A DNA stretch of 64,000 nucleotides from Hanleya hanleyi (taxonomy: Eukaryota; Mollusca; Polyplacophora; Lepidopleurida; Hanleyidae). Position 1 is the first letter of the stretch. The number at the start of each line of letters is the position of its first letter. The notes below the pieces were generated by a model. That model did no database searches, was not told where the DNA came from, and saw only the letters and a list, made by a program, of their open reading frames with translations. The stretch spans positions 143,089-207,088 of the forward strand of contig JAVTVY010045495.1 of the NCBI GenBank assembly GCA_036873755.1, read 5' to 3'. The position numbers were made by a program, and so were the translations under genes. Positions 28,466 to 39,680 of this stretch are shown in pieces.

Positions 28466-29480
28466 AGGCGTCTCATAATTCCTTCGTATCATCGAACATG
28501 ATAATTCCGGCAGTGTAGTGTGGTTGATTCTTAATCACCAGACGTGGTAAATTTTTCCCACCTCTTGCATATCGCCCCAGTGATCTCCCTCTACGGTTTT
28601 GTTATCCAGATTCAGCCAGTTTAGTTAGGATTTCCTTTCCTTTTCTTTATAGTAGCTTGTGTTGCTAATTTTCTTTGTTCCGATGCGTCCTTTATGTAGT
28701 AATATGTGAGATCAGATAAATGTTAATTTAATATTGCCCCTCTTTACTCAAAATCACCCATATGTGCTTCATTTTGCATGCTTTAAATCTATCGGACCTT
28801 GCATTGAAATGCTGCATCGATGCCAGAGATTTACCAACAAATTATTACCTACCCCGAGGCTCACAAGTGAAATGAAATGTTCCTAAAATATATTCTGTTC
28901 TTGAAAGATAGCTAGATAACGAGTAATTTTCGTTTATGTAGAAAATAGTTAAGCATCACTTGGGATACTTTATGTGTTTGTCAGTTCCTTCTGCCTTCTT
29001 TTTTCTAACTTTAATTTTCCGTGGGATAATTTCCGAATGCCTTCGTCAATCACTTTTTTGTGCATTTTGCTCCTGTTTAGGGGAAGACACCTATTGTTTT
29101 TCAGATCTGTCAGAAACTGCATACTTGCATTATTCTCTTGTATGCAAGTTTTCATCTGGACTGTTTGGATACCAATTTCATTTGCATAAATAGCCCATCA
29201 TTGATTGGCTCAAAACCATGACTCAGACATGTAACTGTGAGGGTCAGTGCTTGGTTTACATCAATGCCATTCCGTCATGTACGGTATGGTGATTTTAGGA
29301 CCTGCAACATGTACAGGTTTATACATTTCTCTCACAAATTAATTTCTCGGAGTCACTGGTGTTGCAGGTTTTAAAACCACTGGCATAGATACATTAATCC
29401 AAAAATATATCTGTGTCATCTCCAGCAGCTAATTGTTCAGTTACCAAGATCATGTGATTTTGTTTGTGCCGATTCACCTT
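28466..29480. other. Gene-free host sequence
   Basis: Reading frames on both strands around 28,960-29,193 overlap and look random. No gene called. Confidence 0.35.
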
Positions 29481-30310
29481 TTGATGACGCAACCTGTGAG
29501 CAAAGTGAAAATTTCATTTCCGGACTACAATTCCTGAAAAACCAAAACGATTTTTTGTTCAAGTTTGGTCAGTGGGTCTCTTTCCTCAAGATTTTGCTTA
29601 GGATTGCTTGTTTGTGCTGATTTGCCTCTAGGTGGGACCACCTGCGGGTAAAGTTATAATTGCTTTGCCAAAAAATAAACTTTTTTTTTCAGAATTTGGT
29701 GTGTGGATACCTTGCTTCAAGATCTGGTATGAGATTTTTTCGTGCCGATTCGTGTGTGTATGGATCCACCTGAGGGCTAGTTAAAATAGTGCTTCCAGAC
29801 AATAACTGTTGAAAACCTGCACCGATTCTTTCCAAATTTGGTATGTGCGTATTTCGCTTCAATATCTCGCTTGGCATTGTTTTCCATGCCAAATCGCATA
29901 TAGTTGGCGCCACCTAACCGTTTAAAATTGTGTCAAAACATTGAATGGATTCCAAATTTGGTATCTGTGAACCTTGTAAGGATATCTCGCTTGGACCGAT
30001 CTGCTTATAAGTGGCGCCACATGTGGGCTATGTTAACTTTTTGGTAAAGCTGGACAGATTCAATTCTACATTTCTAATGTCGGGGTACCTTTCCTCAAGA
30101 TCTCGGTTGTTTCTCTTTTTTGCTGATCCGGCGCCACCTGTCGGCGAAATTAAATTTGCGTTTCCAGAGAGTAACTTTTGTAAACCTGAAAGTATTTTTT
30201 TCCATATTTAGTATGTGGGTCCCTTCCCCCAGGTTATCGCTTGGGAATGTATTGTGTCGATTCGCCTAAAGGTGGCATCATCTGGGGGCATGTTAAAATT
30301 GCTTTTTTGA
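29480..30310. repeat. Degenerate tandem array of ~140-150-bp units
   Basis: Five to six diverged units, each with 'TCCAAATTTGGTATGTG', 'CAAGATCTCGCTTGG', 'GCCGATTCGCC', 'GTGGCGCCACCTG' and 'GTTAAAATTGC' blocks in this order (for example ~29,690, ~29,835, ~29,950, ~30,060 and ~30,200). The central palindrome GGCGCC is kept in several units. No coding potential. Confidence 0.75.
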
Positions 30311-30890
30311 AAATTGTACGTTACTACCCTCTTCGCAAATATTTAATGTTTCCTTTCCTTAACATGCAAAAGAGGTGCCTCCTCGATCGTATTCGATCGA
30401 CTGTATCTAGTTTTCACTCGAATTCAAATTAATTTATACTTACGTGAATGGCTGAAAATAAATGCTTTATCTTAGGATTTATCCTGATGTGATTTAATAT
30501 ATAAATTTTACTCTGGTAGCTGTTTTGTTTATCACATTAGTGATTAACATTCAGTAGGTTGCTCGAAATTGCCATCCGATTACTTTGAGGATAAAATTTT
30601 GAGAAGAACATACACTCAGTTCAATAAAGTCCTAATTTGGAAAACGTTACTGTGTTTGATGAAAAAAGCAACCAGAACGATACCCGAAACAGTAACAAAA
30701 CACAATTTTCAAACAACGTGGCGGAGTTCAACAACGGATAGTTGTTGCTGAAACAATACCAAAGATATGAAGCTGATTCTATCAGTAACAAAACAGTAGC
30801 AAAAAACTAAGCTATGAATGTTAAGCCGAAACGTATTACGTAAACGATGATTATTCATCTCCTATAAGACCACACCGGAAAGAAAATGTG
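30311..30890. other. Gene-free host sequence
   Basis: AT-rich; nothing recognised. Confidence 0.35.
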
Positions 30891-30894
30891 ATAA

Positions 30895-31090
30895 ATTAAC
30901 AATTACAACACATATAAGGGAAGTAGAAAGAGGTGCCAACATACTGACAGAGCCACATGTCTTCACAGTATAGTCTTCCGGTTAACCGATTCTAAAGCAC
31001 ATATGTGTTGTATCTCATATACGCTTTTATTGTACATGTTTATGTGGCCACTTGGATGATATCACCACGCGGCCCCTAGCACCGGTGTGA
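30895..31090 (+). repeat. Dispersed repeat D, copy 2
   Basis: From 'ACAACACATATAAGGGAAGT' to 'CGGCCCCTAGCACCGG', with an internal gap relative to copies 3 and 4. Followed at once by a hairpin minisatellite. Confidence 0.75.
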
Positions 31091-31104
31091 CGGAAACGGT
31101 GGCC

Positions 31105-31275
31105 CCATGCATCCAGTGTCCGGGGGACACTCGCATCTAGACGTAAGTGTCCCAAGACACTAAGATCTGGATTTAATTGTCCGTCGGGCATTCAGGTCTG
31201 GATTTGGATGTCTTGGGACACTGGCTTCCAGGAGACGAAAGTCCTAACCTGGAGCCCAGTGTCCGCCTCGATTAC
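31105..31275. repeat. Minisatellite of short units with self-complementary cores
   Basis: Units of ~30-40 bases. Cores such as AGTGTCC-GGG-GGACACT, AGTGTC-CCAA-GACACT and TGTC-TTGG-GACA differ in sequence but keep pairing. A related block at 34,350-34,621 includes a perfect 20-bp stem. Both lie next to repeat D. Confidence 0.55.
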
Positions 31276-31332
31276 TACTTCCATCCAGTTTATACGTGAA
31301 CATGTTTACCAGGGAGTAGTATAGAAAGGGAA

Positions 31333-31590
31333 GTTACGGCGCTATTGACCTACTTCCGACAGGTGGCGCCAACAGATCATTTCCGTCTCACCTTTGTGAA
31401 GTCACTACCGGTTCCGGTCATGTGACATAAAGTGACCTTTAACCCTGCGCATGATTTCCGCTATTGTGCGCATTTTCACTATTGTGCACTTTCGATCACG
31501 TGACCGGAACCGGGAGTGACCACACAAAGGTCATCCGAAAGTGACCTGTTGACGTCACCGGTTGTAAGTAGGTCAATTACGCTCTAAGCC
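31333..31590. repeat. Small fossil palindrome related to the large palindrome's core
   Basis: Imperfect inverted repeat of ~255 bp centred near 31,460. Left CCTTTGTGAAGTCACTACCG faces right CGGGAGTGACCACACAAAGG, and GACCTACTTCCGAC faces GTAAGTAGGTC. Bases 31,391-31,426 match 14,451-14,486 of the large palindrome at 30 of 36 positions by eye, and TGACCTTTAACCCTGCGC continues the similarity. Confidence 0.7.
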
Positions 31591-32027
31591 CCCCCCCCCC
31601 TCTCTCTGTCTCTCCCTCCTACTCAGGAGGTGAGTGAGGACGAAAACGAAATGAAAAAACAAGATAATTTTAACAGAAAATCTTGAAATTTATGCTAAGA
31701 AATAGCCAGGTAAGACTGCATCACACCTAAGGGCTTTTCTTGATGCTTTTGCGCCTCTTTGCTTGTCCAGTGAAGAATACAACATATTGGCGAGCATACG
31801 TTACAACAAGTCAACACGAGAAATAATACGTTCTTCTGTTTGCACGAATGCAAGTGGCGATATGCAATTGTTCTATAAAGGTGTGGAAGCTGCCATTCAG
31901 TGGGGGTAACTAGGCCACTACTTGTATTCTTTTAACGGCATATTCCGTGGGTCTTCCAAAGACGAGGTCAAATTTGTATGTTTTCTATATATCTTGGACT
32001 ATTTTATGCAAACAATTCGTTGTTTAA

Positions 32028-32300
32028 CCCTATCAGGCCTGGTGGAGGGACATTCGCCCCCCCCCCCAAACTTTCTGCGCAATCTGCGGAACGACAACAA
32101 CTTGAGAGCTGACACTCCGTGAATTTGTAGTTTACCATACTGGGGTCATTTGGAGTCTATTTACATAACCTCCCGAGCAGAGGATTAAGGGCAAAATCAC
32201 GGTTAATTCATCATGCATTTTCGTTTGGAAAAATTACATGAATAAATTTTTCGCAAAATTTGATCAAAACATCGATTTACTCTAATGTTTAAAACGGTGT
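32028..32300 (+). mobile_element. piggyBac-like MITE, copy C (partial)
   Basis: TTAA at 32,024-32,027, then CCCTATCAGGCCTGG and sequence matching copy B over ~180 bases. The other end is not recognised. Confidence 0.6.
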
Positions 32301-32974
32301 AAACGTTTCCAAGAGTTTTGTTTGGTTTTCGTTGAAAGAAAAAGATAAAGTCAATTATGACGACGTTACTAGAAATGACAAAAATGTAAAGAAAACATGT
32401 GATAAACTAAAATCTGTTTGTAGAAAATAGGCGAAAATCAAGAGCATCCCCAATGAATGCAAAAAATGTAATAAAAAAAATGAAAAAAAAGTATCGATGT
32501 CCCCTATGGGCTACCCTTATTCAATCTTGGATGGAATAGGCAAATATACCCGGTGTTTGTCACGAATACACCATTAGTTTGCGAGCGCCTTAGGTTGAAC
32601 TAGCGGTAATATATAAATATTCGCCATAAATAAAGTCTACAAAATATATCAATTGCGGGTCACAAGGGCTCACTTTTCGCATTCCTATGTAAATGGGTTA
32701 TACCAAAAAAGTATAGTATCTCGCTCAAACAATCAAAACTCATAATAAATATATTCACTTTCAATGATCAAAACAACGGGAATTTGTTGGCATACTGCTA
32801 TCAGAAAATTCGCTTGAGCAACTCGACGTATGGAACGTTTCTCTTGCTGACTTTTCCCGGCTTCGTACTTGTCGATATTGTTGACCAAATATCGCAGACT
32901 ATCGGCAGGATCTAAGGATGACATGGGTCTGATTGTGGACAGGTGGTCAGCTTATATACTCACCTGATCAGGTA
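32300..32974. other. Gene-free host sequence
   Basis: AT-rich; no gene recognised. Confidence 0.35.
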
Positions 32975-33185
32975 CACAGAAAAAAAAATCCTTAAAAATT
33001 TAAGGAATATTCCCCGACTGTTACACCAGCGGAATATTCCTCAACATAACTAAGGGATATTCCTTACCATGTTAAGGAATTTCCTTAACATGCTACGGAA
33101 TATTCCTTATTGAATTTTAAGGAATATTCCGCCGGTGTAATAGTCGGGGAATATTCCTTAAATTTTAAGATTTTTTTTTTAAGTG
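32975..33185. mobile_element. Mariner-like MITE with TA duplication, 211 bp
   Basis: Begins CACAGAAAAAAAAATC, ends with the complement of CACTTAAAAAAAAAAATC, and is flanked by TA (32,973-32,974 and 33,186-33,187). The inverted repeats continue inward for ~65 bases (GGAATATTCCCCGACT). The interior is made of further GGAATATTCC palindromes. Confidence 0.8.
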
Positions 33186-33189
33186 TACT

Positions 33190-33880
33190 CAATATAATCC
33201 ATTAATTTCGCAGATGTGCCATATATGTATGCAGTAATCAGATGCATGTAGACGTCGTGGCATTTTTATTTTGCATTTATGTTATGTTTTATTCATTTGA
33301 TTATTTTTTAATGATACCAGATGCGCCCCTTTACGGTTAATGTGAAAACAAATTAAAACTTATATTTTATGGTATGCTCCTATGCAAACAAATGACCCGA
33401 TCTTAGTTCACGAACCGCGAGTCAGCTTGAAATGTCCGGAGAGGTCGTTCAGGATATCCCGCATTCGGAAGATACGGACCGAATATGAAAAGACCCTGAG
33501 CATTATATTTGCATATTGTAAAATATTCCAATTTCGCCCGGACTATGCGAGAAGTCGTAAGTAGTATCAGCGGACAAACGTGGTCATTTAACATTAATTA
33601 TAACAGTAATAGAGATCTCCGACATGACAATTTCCTCAATATTTACTGATGTCAGAAATGTGATATACGTTTTCATTAGATATCTCAATATCTCGTGTTT
33701 CTTTCTGATTTCGCAACATTCACAAAATCATATGGGTGCGAAAATTAACCCTGCGCGAAAAGAAGGATTCCTAGTACTTCTATACGGTGTTCTACGACAT
33801 ATGGAAGATGTTCGGCGGCCCATATATGACCTGCTATTTTTCCAGTTTTTTATTATTTTTTAAGTTCTAGGTTTGCTTCT
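33190..33880. other. Gene-free host sequence
   Basis: AT-rich; overlapping frames on both strands at 33,382-33,594; no gene called. Confidence 0.35.
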
Positions 33881-33887
33881 TTTGGTT

Positions 33888-34026
33888 TAGTTTTCACCCG
33901 GATGGAAACTGGGTGAAAAGGTTTTCACCTGGGTGGAAACGTTTTCACCGGGGTAAGAAGATTTTCACCTGGGTGAAAACAGGATTCCACCTGTGTTAAA
34001 ACAGGTTTCCACCAGGGTGATAACGT
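33888..34026. repeat. Short inverted/tandem repeats of TTTTCACC.GGGTGAAAA
   Basis: About six copies of a ~20-base unit that is itself self-complementary (TTTTCACC ... GGTGAAAA) fill this stretch. Confidence 0.7.
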
Positions 34027-34197
34027 TTGCGCATGTCGTATTTGGGCCACCGTAAATATGTATATTGACTTAAATACATAAAATTATTTTTTTTCTAAAA
34101 AAAAATAATCTATATTTAACAAAGATGCGACGGTATAACTTTACAAGACGTACTAAAGCTGTACATGAGAAATGCAGAAAATCAAACATTTTCAACT

Positions 34198-34285
34198 GAC
34201 CCCGACTAGGATCGAACCCACAATCTTACCTTCTACTGTACTGTCCAGCGTCTATGCCTTTACCCACTGCACCACCGATTTGCTG
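34198..34285 (-). mobile_element. tRNA-derived SINE head (or tRNA pseudogene)
   Basis: On the minus strand, an A-box-like GGTGGTGCAGTGGGTAAAGG (34,258-34,277) is followed ~40 bases later by a B box GGGTTCGATCCTAG (~34,207-34,220). Box spacing is right for a polymerase III promoter, but the acceptor ends do not pair, so it is not a working tRNA gene. Confidence 0.65.
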
Positions 34286-34349
34286 GCCGAACCTCTGTTC
34301 AGAATTTATAGTCTTTACTATTCCCTTAGTTTCATATATAGGTCAACCG

Positions 34350-34621
34350 GACTCTGAGGTATGCCGGACTCTGAGGACTTCCATAGCTGTGGAAGCGCCC
34401 ATAGTCCGCCAGATGCCATGGTCCGGGCCCTTATATGAGAAGGGACATTCCTGTCTAGATTTCAGTGACCCGGACTCCAACGATACCAGGACCCTGGTTT
34501 CTGCTGATAGGGGGACAATTGTTTCCGAGGGAGGACTTTCGTATCTGGATCTGGGTGCCCTTCGGGCACCCAGATCCAGATACCATGGTGTCCGGACCCT
34601 CATATCTGGCGGGCCACGGTT
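34350..34621. repeat. Hairpin minisatellite with a perfect 20-bp stem
   Basis: The 43-base palindrome 34,541-34,583 has a perfect 20-bp stem and the loop TTC. Weaker hairpins flank it (for example CTTCCA/TGGAAG near 34,378-34,395). Unit phrasing resembles 31,105-31,275. It abuts repeat D copy 3. Confidence 0.6.
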
Positions 34622-35524
34622 GCTTCCACACCGGCATAAGCGGTATTAGATACAAATCGAGAGAGCTACGATGGAAATGCTCCGACAACTCGTATATTGG
34701 TAATTGGTGAGCAGTTTAGCTGTGACAACTCGTACACTGAGGATCGGTGAGCTGTAGCGTCGTCAGATAAAATTGACGGTATTTAACACAAAAGAATAGT
34801 CTGTAAGGCCCGATGTCGACCCAGCATCAGCTTCCCACAAATGCCAACATATATCAATTACAACACATATAAGGGAAGAGGTGCCGACATACTGACCGCG
34901 TCACATGACTTCACAGAATAGTCTTCTGGTTAACCTATTCTAAAGCACATACCAAGAATCTTACGATTCGTGATATGTGTTGTATCTCAGGTACGCTTTT
35001 ATTGTACCTGTTCCTGTGGCAACTTGGATGATATGACCACACGGCCCCTAGTACCGGCATAAGCGTTATTAGATACAAATCTGGAGAGCTATGATGGAAA
35101 TGCTCTGACAACTCGTCTACTGGTAATTGGTGAGCTGTTTCGCTGTGACAACTCGTACATTGGAGATTGGTGAGCTGTATCGTCGTCAGATGTAAATGAC
35201 GGCATTTAACACAAAAGACTTGTCTGTAAGGCCCGATGTCGACCCAGCATCAACTTCCCACAAATGCCAACATATATCAAAGACCAAAAGTTCTGTACAG
35301 GGGGCGGGCCTCGGGGACGACACGTCCACCAGCAGAATCTCACCATATACAGGAAAAAATTACAACACATATAGGGGAAGTGGGAAGAGGTGCCGACATA
35401 CTGACTGCGTCACATGACTTCACAGAATAGTCTTCTGTTTAACCTATTCTAAAGCACATACCAAGAATCTAACGATTCGTGATATGTGTTGTATCTCAGG
35501 TACGCTTTTATTGTACCTGTTCAG
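34622..35524 (+). repeat. Dispersed repeat D, copies 3 and 4 in tandem
   Basis: 34,622-35,055 and 35,056-35,524 are two head-to-tail units that start ACCGGCATAAGCG.TATTAG and end near the GGCCCCTAG motif or just before it. Copy 4 has a ~75-base insert (35,283-35,357). The family has no recognised coding content. Confidence 0.8.
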
Positions 35525-35702
35525 ACCAAAAAGGTCTGTACAGCACACAGTAAGAGTATTTTTATCAGTAGCGAAACAATCGGCGGGTGCACTCGTAACT
35601 TAAGTCAAAAAGAATTACCCAAAATAAAACGACCTTCGATAAGTTAACCTTATATATCTTGGCTTGGGAAGTTTTGTATTTTATTTCTTTATACAAAATA
35701 AA

Positions 35703-36046
35703 AATGGCTCAGCCACCAACTATCATTCAGCGGAATTGCAGAGGAGTTTGACCAAATTGGAATGAGCTCCAATTATTAACTCTAGATTATGAACCATCAG
35801 CTTTATTTCTCAACGAGACCTTTCTGAAGAAAGCAGATAAATTTTGCTAATACACACCTTATCATTCTTACGCTTTAAACGAACATGGAAAAGCTACATG
35901 CGGCTCTTCAATATTGATTAAAATGGGTGTTTTACACAGTCCTGTTGATTTAGTGACAGATTTACAAGCTGTACCAGTTCGTATTACCTTGAATTCTGTT
36001 TTCACATTATGCACAGTGTACATACCTTTTTCTGGTAGTCTCCGGC
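35703..36046 (+). pseudogene. LINE endonuclease N-terminal part
   Basis: From the ATG at 35,703 the frame resembles the start of an apurinic-type endonuclease of a non-LTR retrotransposon (Asn-Cys-Arg-Gly opening, Glu-Thr-Phe active-site block near 35,815). It has in-frame stops near 35,748 and 35,848. The frame continues at 40,692 once the 4.64-kb transposon and one TTA copy are removed. Confidence 0.75.
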
Positions 36047-38084
36047 TTATAGTCCGGCAGATATGTAACAAAAAATGGGTCGATTGTGCACTTTGTGATA
36101 AAAGCATGAAACTTTATATAGTGACAGAGAAACACATATTATTCATTTTTAGAGGGGGAGTCCGGCTTGAAAATCCGTAGTTGGCCGCCATCTTGGATTT
36201 CAAAATGGCCGCCATTAGAAACCATCAAATTCGCAAATCGGCACTTCTAAGACACATAGAAGGTTAATTTAAACGGCTATCCCCACATTTTCGTACCCAA
36301 GGAAGTTGATCACCACACTTTTGCTGCACCAGAACGGATGGATTTTAAGACAGCGGCCATTTTTTTCAAAATGGCTGCCGAGAATCACTTATCTCGACGG
36401 TTATGTGACGTAGGTGAATCGATGGACAAAAATCTACTTTTGAGTGACTTAAAATGATTTTTTTGGCATCAGTAGACACTCAATCGTGTAGTTGATACCT
36501 GCAATATATAAAATTAGAAATTCCAGCACAATCTGGGTTAACCTTGCTGCATCTACAGTCTATCATGCAGCAACATCAGCTACATGTACTACTGATAGAA
36601 TGCGCTGGCTTCTGAAAATGAACACCAAACTGGCTGTCATTCATCTTTGGTATAAGTTCCCTATTCAAACTTACTTGAGAAGCTTCTCCTGAAGAACGGA
36701 GAAGAAACCAAGTTCAAATGGGACGGGCCTGAACGGCGGGTCTCTATACGCACTCCCTTCGTTTGGGAGCTCTTCCAGACCTCTACAAACATCAATAGTC
36801 CCATTGCTACTTGTATGATCAAACAGTAAGACGGTATAACCTCGAAAACAATAGTATTCTTCAACGAGGTTGACCCTGGCTCAACCTTCGACAGCACAGT
36901 GGACTTAGTTGAGTCAGTTGAGTATGATTAGGTCATACATGTACATGGACTAGATACGTTTCTTGGGGAGCTTTTTATGGTTAAAAATCCCTGTTAGTAT
37001 CTTGGATATCAAGCTTTTCGCCATCAGCGAACATTGAAGCCTAAAATGATGAAACTGGTTAAGGGACTTCTGTGTAATCTTGGTAGACGCTTGTAATTCT
37101 GTGTGGAACAATGCCCAGTCGGACACGACCACCATTATCATACACATGGATACTAAAATATTAACAAAAAAACTAAATCTGATAATCCCTTCAGTCTTCT
37201 CCAAGATATAGCCAGTGGATGTGGCATAATCAATATCAGTGCCGTGTCTGGTCTTGGTAGGCGATGTCCTCGAAATATTCTCCCTAAAATGGAGCTAAAC
37301 GGCTGAAACTTACGACAATATGTCTGGGTTAAGCTCTTTCCTTAACCTTGCCTTTCAAGATCAGATTACTAGGATGGAGTTTTTGAGATCCCGCCATGTA
37401 TCATGGTTGAGCTTTTCCGTGATATCTTGCAAACCTATAGTATTATGCAAGCATGTCCAGAATTTTCTCAATAGGATATGCCACAAGTCAGAGAGTTTTA
37501 GTCGCAAATTTTTTGAAAGTTCAACCTATGAACTGGTTTTGCCATGCATGCCAGTTGACTGTGCTACCATTGCTCCGTCGTTGAAGGAGCCCCATTACCA
37601 GATTCATATTTATCAGTTACTCCGAAAATGGAATAATCTCATATCAGTAATCCGTGTTATATTTGTTGACCACAATTTCCCTAATGATCGAACTTAGTTG
37701 TATGATAGAGATGGTTATTCATAATGTTGTGGACAAAGTGTCAGTTTGAAGCATTGAATGGGGATGCGGCTGGTTCCCGGGTTGCCTATCCTCCCAGCCG
37801 AGTCGCCAACAGTGTGATTGAATTCCAATGTTCAAGTACTGGCATACAAAACTGCAGGTTGAACTACTAGTTCTGGTTTTTGCATCATTTGTATTGCTGA
37901 TTCGGGTATGGAATTTCAACGACAATCTGAATCTATGAATATTGCACTCCAATATACCAAATACAGGCATGACTACATATTTGACTAGCTTGTCAATGAG
38001 CATTTTGTCATCCTCGAATCACAATGCCAGTTTCCAGTAATGACGATGGAACACAAATGAAAAAGGTGATGGTGGTGCCGTTGG

Positions 38085-38155
38085 CTTTAGAGGAAGTCCT
38101 GCTGCCCTTAGAGGAAGTCATGTTGCCCTTACAAGAAGTCCTGCTGCCCTTTTGC
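38085..38155. repeat. 21-bp minisatellite inside the TIR transposon
   Basis: Three to four copies of 'GAAGTCCTGCTGCCCTTAGAG' type units with small changes. Confidence 0.65.
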
Positions 38156-39343
38156 GCTGGGTAGCTAGGCGCTAGTCAAGAAGGCTCACATAACTTTAGG
38201 ACCGGCCATGCCACCCCACCCAGATGTTTGCGAAAAACAAATGACTTCGCTGATGATAGGTTGGATAAGGCTCATTGTTTTCAGTAATCTTAGTGGTTCT
38301 GCCTCTTCACATCTTTAGTGGACTAATGAATTGTAAAATGTGGCCTATCACGGAATGCTCAGAGAATCATTATATACGTTTTGACAAAGTCGACACAATT
38401 CGTACTACTTTGTTTGCTCTGAGCAAAAGTGATACAGGACACTTACAGTGTGTCTCGTAGTTTTTATTTCATCCTTGTTGGTGGAAATATATGTGTTGAA
38501 GCTGGACATCAATACCAGTACATTCGTAAAAAAATCACTACTGCAGAAATTCCAAACCGAGACGAATACTTGCAACTTCCCCAAACAGATATTTTCTGAT
38601 CTATTTATCGCTTGATCATTCTGGAGCACACCCATCTATAATTTCCAAAGCTTTGTCCTTACAACCTGCTCCTGGTTGGAAACACGTGTTGAACCAGACA
38701 GCTCCTGAACAGCTATAAATTCCTGCATCACAACGATAACTGGCTAGTATACATGTACATGTACATCCATGATCAACCATAAGCATACGGAGAAGATGAA
38801 AAGGGGAATTCAAGTAGTGTTCCATATTAAAATGATTTGCTTTTTGAATTCTTCGAGAAATATTGGAAACCTTTTCCCGAAGAGAGTAAGGATTTGCCGG
38901 AAAGCAAGAAGACCAAAAACGCTTATGTTGCCAAAATAGTTAATGAAATCGGAACCTGTGTCCCAGTCAATTTCTAATGTTCCCAAAGAAAAATATCTAG
39001 AGAAATTTTATTTATGAAACAAGCGGACTCGAGAAGGCCAAGCTGCCGCGAAGTGTCGGAGTCCAAGCCCCAACTGACCTCGCTGAAGAATGCATTTTCT
39101 CTTCGCGCTTGAATTGTATGATTGTTTTTATTTTGGTGCTATTAATGCTGTTATATGAATTATGGGCGCAGAAATTCTATTATTGACGAGGGATGAATAT
39201 TGAGTGATTGACTAGACGCTAGGTTTATCAACAACTTGTCAACAAGCTTGCTGTTTCTTCGCGATGGATGGAATGAAACTGGGTGTTTGTAGAAAAATCA
39301 CCCAGTAAAGTATGAGAGTCTTGAGTTAGCCGTCATTTTCATC

Positions 39344-39680
39344 TGACGACGATACAGCTTACCAATCCCCAGTGTACGAGTTGCCACAGCGAAACAGCTC
39401 ATTAAGTACCAATATACGAGTTGTCAGAGCATTTCCATCATAACTCTCTAGATTTGTACCTAATACCGCTTATGCCGGTGCTAGGGGCCGTGTGGACATG
39501 TCATCCAAGTTGCCAAATGAGCAGGTACAATAAAAGCGTACCTGAGATACAACACATATCACGAATCGTTTGATTCTTGGTATGTGCTTTAGAATAGGTT
39601 AACCAGAAGACTATACTGTGTATAGTCATGTGGCTCTGTCAGTATGTCGGCGCCTCTTTCCACTTCCCTTATATGTGTTG
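39344..39680 (-). repeat. Dispersed repeat D, copy 5 (inverted), nested in the TIR transposon
   Basis: Reverse complement of copies 3/4, from the GTACGAGTTG blocks to TTATATGTGTTGTAATT. It shows that repeat D moved, or was carried, into the transposon. Confidence 0.75.

Noticed and set aside
34198..34285. Functional tRNA gene
   Set aside because: A and B boxes are present, but acceptor and anticodon arms do not fold properly; better read as a SINE head.
37320..37697. 125-codon frame as the transposase of the 4.64-kb element
   Set aside because: No catalytic motif or recognisable domain; left as unknown.
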